From the NCBI GenBank assembly GCA_031315915.1, contig JALDRK010000002.1, positions 62,001 through 126,000 of the forward strand: 64,000 nucleotides of DNA, given 5' to 3'. Numbering within the stretch: position 1 is the stretch's first letter; the number at the start of each line of letters is the position of its first letter. Positions 35,937-46,062 of this stretch are shown here, piece by piece. Below the pieces are notes generated by a model. It was not told the DNA's origin. It did no database searches and saw only the letters and a list, made by a program, of their open reading frames with translations. Source of the DNA: Nitrospirales bacterium (lineage in GTDB: Bacteria > Nitrospirota > Nitrospiria > Nitrospirales > UBA8639). The translations under genes were made by a program, and so were the position numbers.

Positions 35937-38900
35937 TTATTCCAAAAGAAATTCAAAGTCTTTTTGGGACAGGCCCGTGCCTCCGCCATGATGGGCGGCC
36001 CCTTCCAACACGGCATGATAGAGTTCCAGTTTTTTCTGCTTCAGTTCCATCATTTTTTCCTCAATGGTATGGCGCATGAGCAGCCGCATGATGGAGACCT
36101 TCCGATTCTGCCCGATGCGATGGGCCCGGTCCGATGCCTGATTTTCCACGGCGGGGTTCCACCAGGGATCCAGATGAAAGACATATGAGGCCTTGGTGAG
36201 ATTCAATCCCTGCCCCCCGGCTTTGAGGCTCAACAAGAAGACGGAAGGTGCGCTCCCCTCCTGGAACGTTTGCACGAGTTTTTTCCTGTGGAGCGTGGGC
36301 GTGGAGCCGTCCAGCCGCACATACGGAATGCCATGCGCGCCAAAGGCTTCTTCCACCACATCCAGAAACGACGTAAATTGGGAAAACACCAGCGCACTAT
36401 GTCCCTCCTCAATCAGTTCCCGGAGACGATCAAGCAGGCAGAGCAATTTGGGTGACTGTTCCGCACTGGCCGCATTGATCAACCGGGGCGTCAAACAGAT
36501 CTGTCGTAGTTTGAGAATGGCCGTCAGGGCAATGACACGCGCTTGAGCGGAAGTTTTGGTTTGATAGGCTGCGGCAATGGTCGTCCGAATCGTCGCCACA
36601 GTCTGTTGATAGAGCACCTTTTGACGGTCGGAGAGTTCCAGATAAATATCCGTTTCCACCTTGGCCGGCAATTCCTTGAGAATTTGGGTTTTGGTCCGGC
36701 GCAACACAAACGGTCTGGTTCGCTGCATGATCATATCCAGCACCAACGGAGTCGGCGCTTTCATTTTCCCTTTCATCTCCTCATAATCTCCGAGCAGTCC
36801 CGGGACACAGAGATCCATGAGCGAATAATATTCGCCCACATGGTTTTCCAAAGGCGTGCCGGTCATGACGCATTTAAAATACCCCTTCAGGCGGCGGGCA
36901 GCTCCCGTGGTCCGCGCCACAATATTCTTCACCGCCTGCGCTTCATCGAACACGATGACGTTGAACCGGGTTTTCTCCAGCACGTCAATATCCCGGCGCA
37001 CCAGACCATAGGTGGTCAACACCACATCGGCCTCGGAAAAGGCCGTGGTCCGTTCCTTTCCCGTATATGATTGCACCATCAGGTCTGGATAAAATCGTTT
37101 GATTTCATGTTCCCAATTGAACAGGAGACTGGGCGGCAGCACTACCAGATGCGGCCCCTGAAGGCGTTCGGGCGCGGTGATGATGCCTTCCTTAATGCCA
37201 GCCAACACACTCATGGCCTGCAGGGTTTTTCCCAATCCCATATCGTCGGCCAGACAGGCGCCCAGCCGGTGCCGATACAAAAAGGCCAGCCAATGATAGC
37301 CTTCCTCCTGATAGTGCCGGAGGGTAGCCCGCAGGCGTTGTGGAAGGGGAATCGGTTCGATGCGCTCAAAGTGCAAGAGGCGATCAATGAGCGCTTCATC
37401 CTCAGGCGGCAGATGCACAGTCACCCCTTGTCGGCGCAAGGCCACCCAATCCAGAATCTGCAACTTAGGCACCTGCACGATGATCTTTTTATCCCATACG
37501 CCGGGTTTGGCCTGCGGTTTTCCCGTCAGCGAGGAGAGAGCTCGCAACATCGCTTGGGTCTGGGGGTCGATGATACGAAGACCGCCATCCGATGTAAGCA
37601 GTCCTCCCTGCTGAAGAATTTTTTCCAGATCTTTGGCCTCAATCCGCACACCGTCACACATGATCTCCGGGTGTAGCTCAAACCAGTCGATAGCGGACGA
37701 ACGACGTGCATCCACCGAACATTCCCACTGTGAGGTGACAATCGGCGCGTCCTGAAAATACAGGGTCAGGCCGGCTTCCTTCGCCAAGGCGAACAGTTCC
37801 GGAAGCAGGGGATAGAGGGTGCCCGGAGTCACACGCATCTCATCATGTGTGTGCATCTCCTCGAATATTTGCGAACCAAAGAGCCGATAGGGAATCGCAT
37901 ACAAGGCCGTTTCTCTCGCCCGATCGTTGGGAATCAGACACCATTGTCCCCGATCAATGGCCAATCGAAAACTGGGAATCAGCGCAGGCTCGGAAAAACG
38001 ATGCAGCAGTGTGTCGGCTTCTGCCCGCAGTTTAAACGCCCCGAATTCTTCATGAGCCAAACAGGCCTTGATGGTTTTTCGCACATCGGCGGATTTCTTC
38101 AGACACCAGAGGGTCAACAGGGTGTCATACAGGAGTGTTCGACGTTTTCGAGCCTTCAGGCCGCTAGACACTGCGGTCGATTGATTCATGAACGGGAACA
38201 CCGAAAACAGGGCCGCACTCGGGCTGGTCCGGCTATCACCCAACCAACATTCAGCTCGCAAGACCGCGGTCTCCTGATCCGCGAGAAAGTCTCCGGAAGC
38301 CCGCTTTGCTCTCACCAGCGTCAGTCTGTAGTCGTAACCGGATTGCTGATCGAGTTCCATGGGCTCCGGAACCGGCACATCTTTCCCGTCCACTTTCAAG
38401 GCGATGCCGTAGAATATCCGTGTCTTATCCGGCAGAGGAATATCACATTGTAATTGCAGAAAATCCTGAACGGGTATCGTGAAGGGAGCTCGTGCCTCAT
38501 TCTGACGTTTGTCTCCGGATCGTCCTCCGTGCATTCCCGGCGCGATGGGATCTTTGGAATAGGTAAGAGGGCTGTTCAACAAATCCTGGTGTCGAATGAA
38601 ACCGGCGCGCCGGCCTTGGTCATACAGCAGATCGAAGATCTGCCATCCTCCTTCATATTCCAAGGGGGATAATCGGTGCGTCGTCATATCCACCACAAAT
38701 CCCATGATGGTGTGGACCGACTCCAACATCTCACCATATCGGACACATCGGGCGGTAATGGTGACTGTCTGCCCGACCAGATTCAACTCCGTTTTAGTGG
38801 TATAGATGGTGGAGGGGGTCCACTCTACAGGAATTCGTTCTTCCGCAGTTTCCACAAATAGGGGATGACGGTGTCCGTGGTGATTGAGAAAATTTTGGAG

Positions 38901-39485
38901 TCCTTCCTGTGTGGACCAGGCCGGATCCTGAATCGATCGCTGCAGCAGAGCCAACTCTGCCGGCATCCCCAAGACCGATTGGCACATCACACCATGATTG
39001 GTAATCATCACCTCACCTCGACCTTCCCGCGTTCCCAAGGTCACCTCAAACTGCGCCGGAATCGGAAGGGAGGGCATGGAAGCGGACGTCGCTTTTCCCC
39101 CGGCAAGGAGTTGCCGTTCCAGAAGGTCCCGACGGCTGATATTGGATCTATGAGACATTCGAAAAGTGTCCGGGTTGAGAAGATTCACCGAGGTCAACAA
39201 CACGCAGATGACATGCTTACATTGGTCGGTCTGTGTCCACGCGGGGCAGTTACAGGTATAGGCCAACATCCCGTCATCAGCCATCAACCGGATGGTATAC
39301 CGGAGACTGCCTCGAACGATGGCCGACAGGGCAGTTCGAGTCCGATCCCAACTATAGGCCTCCAGCCTCCCTTGTGCGTAATACTCATAGCCCCGCATGA
39401 CGACGGCTTTGGGAGCTAGAAAATATATCTGATTGGGAGAGATGGCGTTCAGATGTTTCAGAACCCCAAAGGGTTCCATAGCCAT
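35937..39485 (-). CDS. SWIM zinc-finger SNF2-family helicase
   Basis: The protein is about 1180 residues. A SWIM zinc finger (YTCNCPAWTQTDQCKHV) lies near residue 75, with a long middle region. The SNF2 motor starts near residue 725: DDMGLGKTLQAMSVLAG (Walker A), DEAQ (Walker B), TGTPLENH, then the helicase C half with VFSQFTSFLD and DRAHRIGQ. SWIM-SNF2 proteins are ATP-driven DNA translocases of uncertain role in bacteria. ATG 39485 or 39479, just after GAGAAGG, is the likely start. It is followed by the channel gene. Confidence 0.92.
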   Translation of the reverse strand: MAMEPFGVLKHLNAISPNQIYFLAPKAVVMRGYEYYAQGRLEAYSWDRTRTALSAIVRGSLRYTIRLMADDGMLAYTCNCPAWTQTDQCKHVICVLLTSVNLLNPDTFRMSHRSNISRRDLLERQLLAGGKATSASMPSLPIPAQFEVTLGTREGRGEVMITNHGVMCQSVLGMPAELALLQRSIQDPAWSTQEGLQNFLNHHGHRHPLFVETAEERIPVEWTPSTIYTTKTELNLVGQTVTITARCVRYGEMLESVHTIMGFVVDMTTHRLSPLEYEGGWQIFDLLYDQGRRAGFIRHQDLLNSPLTYSKDPIAPGMHGGRSGDKRQNEARAPFTIPVQDFLQLQCDIPLPDKTRIFYGIALKVDGKDVPVPEPMELDQQSGYDYRLTLVRAKRASGDFLADQETAVLRAECWLGDSRTSPSAALFSVFPFMNQSTAVSSGLKARKRRTLLYDTLLTLWCLKKSADVRKTIKACLAHEEFGAFKLRAEADTLLHRFSEPALIPSFRLAIDRGQWCLIPNDRARETALYAIPYRLFGSQIFEEMHTHDEMRVTPGTLYPLLPELFALAKEAGLTLYFQDAPIVTSQWECSVDARRSSAIDWFELHPEIMCDGVRIEAKDLEKILQQGGLLTSDGGLRIIDPQTQAMLRALSSLTGKPQAKPGVWDKKIIVQVPKLQILDWVALRRQGVTVHLPPEDEALIDRLLHFERIEPIPLPQRLRATLRHYQEEGYHWLAFLYRHRLGACLADDMGLGKTLQAMSVLAGIKEGIITAPERLQGPHLVVLPPSLLFNWEHEIKRFYPDLMVQSYTGKERTTAFSEADVVLTTYGLVRRDIDVLEKTRFNVIVFDEAQAVKNIVARTTGAARRLKGYFKCVMTGTPLENHVGEYYSLMDLCVPGLLGDYEEMKGKMKAPTPLVLDMIMQRTRPFVLRRTKTQILKELPAKVETDIYLELSDRQKVLYQQTVATIRTTIAAAYQTKTSAQARVIALTAILKLRQICLTPRLINAASAEQSPKLLCLLDRLRELIEEGHSALVFSQFTSFLDVVEEAFGAHGIPYVRLDGSTPTLHRKKLVQTFQEGSAPSVFLLSLKAGGQGLNLTKASYVFHLDPWWNPAVENQASDRAHRIGQNRKVSIMRLLMRHTIEEKMMELKQKKLELYHAVLEGAAHHGGGTGLSQKDFEFLLE

Positions 39486-39497
39486 TGGCCTTCTCAC

Positions 39498-40636
39498 TCA
39501 GGTATGACTCTCACCATCCATCCACTTGCCATGATTCGACACTACATTAGATTGGCAGGGTTGTTCTGCTGCGCCTCAAACCGGCGTTAGGTCAATTGGA
39601 ACGGTTGACGGGCTTTTTGTCGTTTTGCGCTTCAATTTGTCAACGACAATTGTTGGTGCAGGAATCGCGTTGCAAATTTCAAGAGCATCCGGCTTATCGA
39701 CCTGAACGGGTTGCATCGTCAGACCCTGCTCACCTGACGTCATCCCATTGAGCACCCGCCGGTAGGCCCGGTGGAAGATGAGATACACCCGTACATACTG
39801 AAAAGATTTGCCAATAATTCCCTGCCATCGCCTGCGAGAAGTGCAACGTCATCGGACCCACCGAAATCTATCCGGTCGACCTCCCATACTAACACCGGTT
39901 GACCTGATTGGCCATCGTTCACCCACGAAAGACTTGTCCCAAGAAACGTGGCTTTATCGGTGTCAGACGAATGTGTCAACAGGAGTGACAGGATTAGCGA
40001 CACGCTTGTACGGTCACCAACCACTGCATTGGTCCCAGTTGAAGATCACGATGGTGAGGAACTGTGCCGAGATGCTTGAAGACATATTCAAATCGGTGTC
40101 TGGGGTTGTTCATCGTTAACCCGCTGTTGAACTGTGGCATTCCCCCGGAACAATCGTTGACCCGGTATCGTCCACTGCCGATACTGTGAGGCGCTTGTGC
40201 ACCATCGGCATAGATCCACACAACTTTCTGTCGGGGGTTGACGATCACATCAGATGGCAGGAAGAAAGGTGGTGGTTCGTAATACGATAACGACCGTCCA
40301 ATAGAGGCCTGACTCCAACCGGCTTCAGGAGGCACCGGAGCCAGTGAAGCGCGGGCACACTAAAAATTCATTATCGGACGGTTGAATTTCACATCGTTGC
40401 GCATCCTAAGCTGTCGCCGTCACGCTCTCTACCCGGCGAAATACGGCATGAGAAGCGCTTCCCTTAAACAGATCGTCTTGATGACCGTCACGGGAACCGA
40501 TACGATCTTCCCAGATTTGGCTTCTTCCACCTGGAGCCGCCAATGAAATGAGTTGGATTGAGTTTCCAGGTCAGCTCAACGAGAACGGGAAGGAACCATT
40601 ACCGGATAACCGCCTGTCTCACAAGAGGAACGCCGG
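39498..40636. other. Gene-poor stretch with decayed coding sequence
   Basis: No intact gene fits this 1.1 kb. The right part contains a recognisable cupredoxin fragment (separate entry). The rest holds short overlapping minus-strand frames that resemble nothing I know. It looks like an eroded locus between the helicase and the FMN protein. Confidence 0.5.
39994..40335 (-). pseudogene. Degenerate cupredoxin-like domain
   Basis: The frame contains FFLPSDVIVNPRQKVVWIYA, QAPHSIGSG and HRFEYVFKHLGTVPHHR, the order of a plastocyanin-like fold: first ligand His in APHS, then the region where Cys, His and Met should follow. The Cys position reads Arg (PHHRDLQLG) and the following His is missing, so the type 1 copper site is broken. 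No signal peptide or good start is seen. I read it as a remnant of a periplasmic copper protein; a non-copper homologue is less likely. Confidence 0.55.
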
Positions 40637-41266
40637 CTACAAGGATTGGAGGCGAAAAAAATCTCCGCCCTTCTTTTGTTCATCATCTGTGCCCCAATGA
40701 AATTGTTTCTCAACTTTTTTTACTTGGGGCACATGTTTGGAACAATGAATATAGGCCTCGTCAATATCCACCAGAACCCAACATTCAGGATGCCGCCCAC
40801 CTTTCACCTGTGAGGCTTCCAGAACCTCGGGCACTACATCCGGCATTTCGGCAACCTCTTGATTACCTAACACGCGAGCCCGTCCATTCACGTGCAACCC
40901 TATCGTACTTTGATAGAGATCCAGAAATAACAAGCCGATCCGGGGGTTGGCTAGGATATTGCCGATGCTGGCCATCACGCCATTACCCCGATACTCGGGA
41001 AAGATCAACCTTCGGGCATCCAATACACTGACGAATCCGTGGGGACCCGCCCGAAAAGAGGAGTCACACTGCCCATGCTGATCGGCCGTCGCAATCCAAC
41101 ACATTTCCTGTCTGGCGATAAATTCCTGCATACGAGAATTTAAGGCTGTGACGACTTGGTTCTCATAAAACTGAAGGGCCCGAGCTTTGGAACCGAACCG
41201 TTCTTGCGCTTCGACTTCGGCAGGAAAACTGCCTGGAGAGGGTGGGAAGGTCTTAGTGGGTTTCAT
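40637..41266 (-). CDS. Pyridoxamine 5'-phosphate oxidase-like FMN-binding protein
   Basis: The 209-residue protein has the split-barrel flavin fold: EMCWIATADQHGQCDSSFR, then LIFPEYRGNGVMASIGNILA, NPRIGLLFLDL and INGRARVLG-like LHVNGRARVLG. These blocks match the general-stress or PNPOx-related group rather than true PdxH, so substrate and activity are unknown. It starts at ATG 41266 and lies 64 bases downstream of the Slp lipoprotein gene on the same strand. Confidence 0.82.
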   Translation of the reverse strand: MKPTKTFPPSPGSFPAEVEAQERFGSKARALQFYENQVVTALNSRMQEFIARQEMCWIATADQHGQCDSSFRAGPHGFVSVLDARRLIFPEYRGNGVMASIGNILANPRIGLLFLDLYQSTIGLHVNGRARVLGNQEVAEMPDVVPEVLEASQVKGGRHPECWVLVDIDEAYIHCSKHVPQVKKVEKQFHWGTDDEQKKGGDFFRLQSL

Positions 41267-41330
41267 GAGTGACCATCACATGTATATTCTCTATCTGCCA
41301 AAACCTGAAAAACGTCTTTAGTATTCGCTG

Positions 41331-41888
41331 TTAAAATCCAATCCCGATACCGACTCCACCACCGACTCTCCCACCGGTACTGCCTCCGCCAAAAATTCCA
41401 TACCATGGCCCCGAGGCACCCTGTAATTCCTCAGTCTCATGATTCCAGACATGAAGATGCTTGATGGCCAAGGTGGGATATTGGTAAGTCATTTCATCCA
41501 GTTGAGCTGTTTGGCCGCCCGTCACCTTCCCTACAACCGTCACCCGAGTCCCGGGTGGAAATGTGGCAGGGTCAAGGAAGGCGTGTTCAAAAGCCAAAAA
41601 CCGCCCCTGCGAATCGGTCTTGATACTGGAAGGTCGGTTTGAGCCATCCAAGGGCAATTGTAAGATTTCCAATTGTGTCGCTTCGCTCGACCGCTTCGCG
41701 TGCAACACTTCCCCTCCCAACACCACTAATTTTCCCTGGAATGTTTCCGGTTGTTGTAATATTTCCTGGAAGGAGGCCTGGGAGTCTATATGCGATTTGA
41801 GCGAATCCGGTATGGCCTCCGGGCCAGAGGCACATCCGGCTAACAAGGCAAAACCCCATACTGTCATTTTGCGTAAATGGCCGTTCAT
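41331..41888 (-). CDS. Slp family outer-membrane lipoprotein
   Basis: A signal ending WGFALLAGCASG has a lipobox cysteine near residue 19. The domain SFQEILQQPETFQGKLVVLG and TRVTVVGKVTGGQT define the Slp family, outer-membrane lipoproteins linked to starvation and acid stress in enterobacteria. The C-terminus is a glycine-rich tail (GGGSTGGRVGGGVGIGIGF). A broken relative lies at 32119-32684. Regulation is not visible. Confidence 0.88.
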   Translation of the reverse strand: MNGHLRKMTVWGFALLAGCASGPEAIPDSLKSHIDSQASFQEILQQPETFQGKLVVLGGEVLHAKRSSEATQLEILQLPLDGSNRPSSIKTDSQGRFLAFEHAFLDPATFPPGTRVTVVGKVTGGQTAQLDEMTYQYPTLAIKHLHVWNHETEELQGASGPWYGIFGGGSTGGRVGGGVGIGIGF

Positions 41889-42047
41889 ACTCCGCTCACT
41901 GTATCATAAAGACAGTCTGGCCTAGAAGAGGTCTTTCAGGACATTCCATGGTATCGAAGAACTCAAAAATGGAAATATTTCGAACGAACCGGCGTTCGAG
42001 GCAAGCGAAGTTTAACTGACAAGCAATGGCAATAAACCAATTGGAGG

Positions 42048-42236
42048 CTAGTACTGGGGCGGTTGAGGGCCAGGGCGAATTCCCAGCAAATCGGGATCCT
42101 CATCAGAGGAAAGTGTCGGAATTTGGGTTTCTTCGGATTTTCTCTGAAGCCGACGTGTTTCCTTTTCTTGCTGTTTCATCTTTTTGTCCATTTCGCGGTT
42201 ACGCTTACCCTGTGTCATTTTACTGGATCTTGCCAT
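42048..42236 (-). CDS. Small charged hypothetical protein
   Basis: The 62-residue product is very basic at the N-terminus (MTQGKRNREMDKKMKQQEKE), then acidic, and ends LLGIRPGPQPPQY. The composition suggests a small nucleic-acid- or ribosome-associated protein, but no family is recognised. Start ATG 42236 has GGGATAC upstream. A similarly small basic gene lies 170 bases to the right on the same strand. Confidence 0.5.
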   Translation of the reverse strand: MARSSKMTQGKRNREMDKKMKQQEKETRRLQRKSEETQIPTLSSDEDPDLLGIRPGPQPPQY

Positions 42237-42406
42237 GATGTATCCCTTTTCGTCTTTTCTTTCAATGCCAATTTATCCATAAAAAGGATGATGCCGCCCT
42301 TCCGGCCTTTACGATTCCCAGGATAATATTCGAATGCTTCGTCCCCTTCTCCTCCTTTGTATGTGAATTGGTTAGCTTGTTCCCCTCAGGAAGCCATGAT
42401 TGGGGA

Positions 42407-42691
42407 TTAGGGTTCAGATTCTTTGGAGCCTTGCTTTGATTTTCCAGCAGATTTGTCCGACTTGGTCGGAGTATTTTTTTTCATTTCCTTTATATCAGTC
42501 TGACTGCGAGCCCCCTGGTCGATGGCTCGACTGGAAATGACCTGGGCTTGTCGTCTAATCTCTTCAATGGGAACCGGAGGCGGACCTTTTCTCGGATCCG
42601 GAATTCCCAGTAAATTCCAACGAATTTTTTGTGGTGGTTTACACGCTTTTGGCCGTTGATTTTTCCCGCCCCACTGCATGGTTAGTTTCAT
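42407..42691 (-). CDS. Small basic hypothetical protein
   Basis: The 94-residue product is rich in lysine, proline and serine, with IRWNLLGIPDPRKGPPPVP in the middle and a lysine/serine-rich tail. The ATG at 42691 has a good GAGAGGGAG ribosome-binding site, which supports expression. No family is recognised. The LLGIPDP segment faintly echoes LLGIRPGPQPP of the neighbouring small gene. Confidence 0.55.
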   Translation of the reverse strand: MKLTMQWGGKNQRPKACKPPQKIRWNLLGIPDPRKGPPPVPIEEIRRQAQVISSRAIDQGARSQTDIKEMKKNTPTKSDKSAGKSKQGSKESEP

Positions 42692-43446
42692 GACAAGCTC
42701 CCTCTCTCACACTGAATTTTACACTGCTCAATCTACTTCCATCTGTCATGGTGATTCAGGAAGCCAAGCTTGGTCCGTTCCAAATCATATATGGTGGCTT
42801 TTTCATCAGATCTGTGAATGTCGGATACATGGGTTTGGCCTATTGATAGGCAGCAGTCTGGGCTTCCAGATAGGTTCCCCCATCCAATCCATCAGAGATA
42901 ACCCGACAATCCGATAAATCTCCTTCATTGGAATCCAACTCGACAATTGAACATCGGAATACATGATTGCCTTCTCGCTGTATTGAATTGTGTCCCTGTT
43001 CATATTGATGTTTGATAAGCTTTCTCCAGCGTGACAAGTGCCTTTTTATTCTTCTCTTTTTGTGACGAGACACCCCATGTCTATTGAAACTACCCTCGTG
43101 CCAAGGAAGGAATTGGAGCCTTAGAACCGGGGGAAGAAACACCCCGCTCCTGGCTGTAAGAAACAGGAAAAGCGGTAATTCCCAGACAGTTTACGAAAAG
43201 GAAGGGAGATTTGGACTCATAAGCCGCTTTGTGTGGAAAGCAAAACTGCCCGCACCGTATTTCACCCTAACAGCCTGGGGTTAGGGAGTCAAATCGAAAA
43301 CACTCATGACACATGATGAGAAGCATTATTTTCCCACATTCCAAAGAAGGGTAGGAAACCGAGAAATGGCAATTGTGCCCCCCAAAGATAGGGTAGAGGA
43401 TTGTCTGAATCTTCACAAACGTATGGGATCATCGCGCAGGAATTCC
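42692..43446. other. Gene-poor stretch with one doubtful small ORF
   Basis: Apart from the small minus-strand frame at 42840-43073, I find no gene, RNA or repeat here. Base composition is AT-richer than the flanks. Confidence 0.4.
42840..43073 (-). CDS. Possible small hypothetical protein
   Basis: From GTG 43073 the frame gives 77 residues: a strongly basic start (SRHKKRRIKRHLSRWRKLIK) then an acidic half with LDSNEGDLSDC and GLDGGTYLE. The acidic part looks like a folded domain, perhaps distantly PilZ-like, but this is weak. No clear ribosome-binding site is present. Confidence 0.3.
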   Translation of the reverse strand: MSRHKKRRIKRHLSRWRKLIKHQYEQGHNSIQREGNHVFRCSIVELDSNEGDLSDCRVISDGLDGGTYLEAQTAAYQ

Positions 43447-44049
43447 TTAAAGGGCCACCTCCTCACCACGTGGTTTCCACTTCCTGGCCATCGTTTTCGC
43501 TTCCTCAATTTGAGCAGGAGTCAGTTCCTGTTCAAGCATGCTTACCGCTTGAAGAGCAGGATCCAGCCCCTGTTGAGCCGCCAGGTACGCCCATTTGTAA
43601 GCGTGGACTTTATCCAGGGTCACGCCTTCGCCTTTATAATACATGAGGCCCAAATGATTCTGGGCACCCCCATTCCCCTGGTCGGCAGCACGACGAAACC
43701 AGTAAACCGCTTCTCGAAAATCCTGGTCTCCGCCCAATCCCAATCGATACATGACACCCAAATTATTCTGGGCAGTGGGATTTCCTTTATCCGCCGCCAG
43801 ACGGTACCATTTCCTGGCCTGTTCGTAGTTGGGTTCGACACCTTCTCCAAAGCGGTACATATAACCCAGCATATTTTGCGCATCCGAATTGCCCTGTTCC
43901 GCCAACGGCTTCCAGAACTCCCAGGCTGACCGGAAGTCTCCACGCAGATAGGCCTCTTCTCCATCCTCGTAGGCGGCCCCCACCGGACAGGTTACAAGAA
44001 GCATCATCCCCAGGAATATCCAGGTGAGGACACAAGGTTTCTTCCTCAT
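43447..44049 (-). CDS. Exported Sel1-repeat protein
   Basis: A signal peptide (WIFLGMMLLVTCPVGAA) is followed by three to four Sel1-like repeats, each with AQNxLGxMYxxGxG (NSDAQNMLGYMYRFGEGVEP, NPTAQNNLGVMYRLGLGG, NGGAQNHLGLMYYKGEGV). Such repeats form helical protein-binding surfaces. ATG 44049 after GGAGAAG is preferred to 44118. The product is probably periplasmic. It follows the ABC-F gene on the same strand. Confidence 0.85.
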   Translation of the reverse strand: MRKKPCVLTWIFLGMMLLVTCPVGAAYEDGEEAYLRGDFRSAWEFWKPLAEQGNSDAQNMLGYMYRFGEGVEPNYEQARKWYRLAADKGNPTAQNNLGVMYRLGLGGDQDFREAVYWFRRAADQGNGGAQNHLGLMYYKGEGVTLDKVHAYKWAYLAAQQGLDPALQAVSMLEQELTPAQIEEAKTMARKWKPRGEEVAL

Positions 44050-44118
44050 ACTTCTTCTCCGATCAGATTCCCTTGATACAAAAAGAAATTGCCGGATGGA
44101 TGCTTTCCAAATTTTCAT

Positions 44119-45939
44119 TCAGACAGAAGCTGAACTTTGCCGCTTTGCCTCTAATTCGGCCCACCGGGCATACAACCGCTCCACTTCCTGCTCAGCCGCT
44201 TTCAACGTCTCAACAGCCGCCTGCAACTTCACATAATCGCATGCGACGGAGGGATCAAGCAGGGGTTCTCGGGCCTGAGCCAGTATGGCTTCGGCTTCCA
44301 GAATACGCTGCTCCATTGTAGTATACTCCTGGCTTTCTTTGTATGACAGCTTTTGGGATACCGTGCGATGCGATCGTCCTCCCGACTCGCCCATGCCCGA
44401 ACCTTCTGAAGCATTGGCCTTTTCCCGTTTGCCCAGCCAGGCTTCCCATTGCTCGTATTCCGCAAAGAATGCATACCCGCCCTGTCCATTAAAGCCCAAG
44501 AATTGGGTACACACTTCCTTCAACATATAGCGATCATGGGTGACCAGCACGAGGGCACCAGGGAACTCTTTCAGACTCTCCTCCAATACTTCACGCGTCG
44601 GAATATCCAGATCATTGGTGGGTTCATCCACAATCAAGACATCGGCCGGTTGCAACATGAGGCGGGCCATGAGTGCCCTAGCCTGCTCTCCTCCGGAGAG
44701 AAGATCCATTCTGACATCCAATTGCTCCGGCTGAAATTGGAATCGCTTGGCCCACGCGACCACATGCAGGGACTTCTCTCGGTACGTCACCGTAAATCCC
44801 GTATCCGACAAAGTTTGCCGCAAGGTCAATTGGAGATTCAGTTGTTCCCGGTATTGATCGAAATAGACGACCTTCAATCGATCCGCATGCCGGACTGATC
44901 CCTGATCAGGCTCAAGTCCTTTGGCCAGAATATTCAGAAGCGTGGACTTTCCCGATCCATTCACTCCTAACAACCCCAACGTTATTCCTGGGGCCAGCAC
45001 GATATCCAGACTCTCAAACAACACTTTGCTGCCGAATCTCTTTCCAAGGCCTTCCCCCACCACCAAACGCTTGGTTTTCCGGCCAGAACCCGCAAAATCC
45101 AATTCCGTCGTTTCCTGCCGAAGTCTGTTGGAAACCTCCGCCAATTGCGCCTGCAAAGCGTGGGCGGTCTCCACCCGGTATTTCGCTTTCGTGGTGCGGG
45201 CTTTTGGTCCGCGCCTCAACCATGCCTCCTCCTTGCGGACCTTTCCCGCTAAGGCCTGGGCTTGCTGATCCTGCACGTCATGAAAGGCGTCCCGTTTTTC
45301 CAGAAAATCCGAATATGTCCCGGGAAAGGTCAACACGCCATCGGCATAACGGCTATTCAGTTCAGTCACTTGCGTAACCGTCTTATCTAAAAACCACCGG
45401 TCATGACTGATTAACACCCAGGCCCAGCTCCCCTGAACCATGAGTTGCTCCAACCACCGTAACCCGTCAAAATCCAGATGATTGGTCGGCTCGTCCAACA
45501 ACAACACATCGGGATCCTGCATGGCCCCGGATGCGATCGCCAGCCGCTTTTTCCATCCCCCTGATAACGGGCTCACCAGTTGGCCGGGATCGGAAAATCC
45601 GGTTCGACCGGAGATCTCATACATCCGGCGCTGACTTTCAGATTCCGAAAGGCCTGCCTGAATGGCTGCCTTCTGAAGCACCGTCCCGACGGTCGAATCG
45701 GGAGAAAAATCCGATTGCTGGGGAACGTACGCTACACGTAACGATTGACGTTGAGTGAGGATTCCTTCGTCGGGCCGCTCAAGACCAGCCAGAATTTTTA
45801 ATAACGTTGATTTTCCAGAGCCATTGGGACCGATGATGCCAATCCGGTCTTTTTCGCTTACCCCAAACGTCACATTCCGAAATAATGGCTTGGCCCCAAA
45901 AGACTTGGTCAGTTTTTGTGCAAATATCAATGCCGACAT
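44119..45939 (-). CDS. uup: ABC-F family ATPase, Uup-like
   Basis: Two ATP-binding cassettes are present without membrane domains. The first has GPNGSGKSTLLKILAG, LSGGWKKRL and DEPTNHLDFDGL; the second has GVNGSGKSTLLN, LSGGEQARALMARL and DEPTNDLDIP. They are joined by a charged linker, and a C-terminal coiled coil of about 75 residues completes the Uup layout. ABC-F proteins act on ribosomes or DNA intermediates. It is soluble. The gene is divergent from the hypothetical gene at 46063. Confidence 0.92.
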   Translation of the reverse strand: MSALIFAQKLTKSFGAKPLFRNVTFGVSEKDRIGIIGPNGSGKSTLLKILAGLERPDEGILTQRQSLRVAYVPQQSDFSPDSTVGTVLQKAAIQAGLSESESQRRMYEISGRTGFSDPGQLVSPLSGGWKKRLAIASGAMQDPDVLLLDEPTNHLDFDGLRWLEQLMVQGSWAWVLISHDRWFLDKTVTQVTELNSRYADGVLTFPGTYSDFLEKRDAFHDVQDQQAQALAGKVRKEEAWLRRGPKARTTKAKYRVETAHALQAQLAEVSNRLRQETTELDFAGSGRKTKRLVVGEGLGKRFGSKVLFESLDIVLAPGITLGLLGVNGSGKSTLLNILAKGLEPDQGSVRHADRLKVVYFDQYREQLNLQLTLRQTLSDTGFTVTYREKSLHVVAWAKRFQFQPEQLDVRMDLLSGGEQARALMARLMLQPADVLIVDEPTNDLDIPTREVLEESLKEFPGALVLVTHDRYMLKEVCTQFLGFNGQGGYAFFAEYEQWEAWLGKREKANASEGSGMGESGGRSHRTVSQKLSYKESQEYTTMEQRILEAEAILAQAREPLLDPSVACDYVKLQAAVETLKAAEQEVERLYARWAELEAKRQSSASV

Positions 45940-46062
45940 CGTGCCTCTTTCATGATCGACAATCCCTCAAAAGCGGGACGAGAAACGTCTTGTCCCCTTC
46001 ACATTTGCGCAGGGACTTCCGGTACAATACCATTCAACTCACTACCCGGATTTATTTGAACG

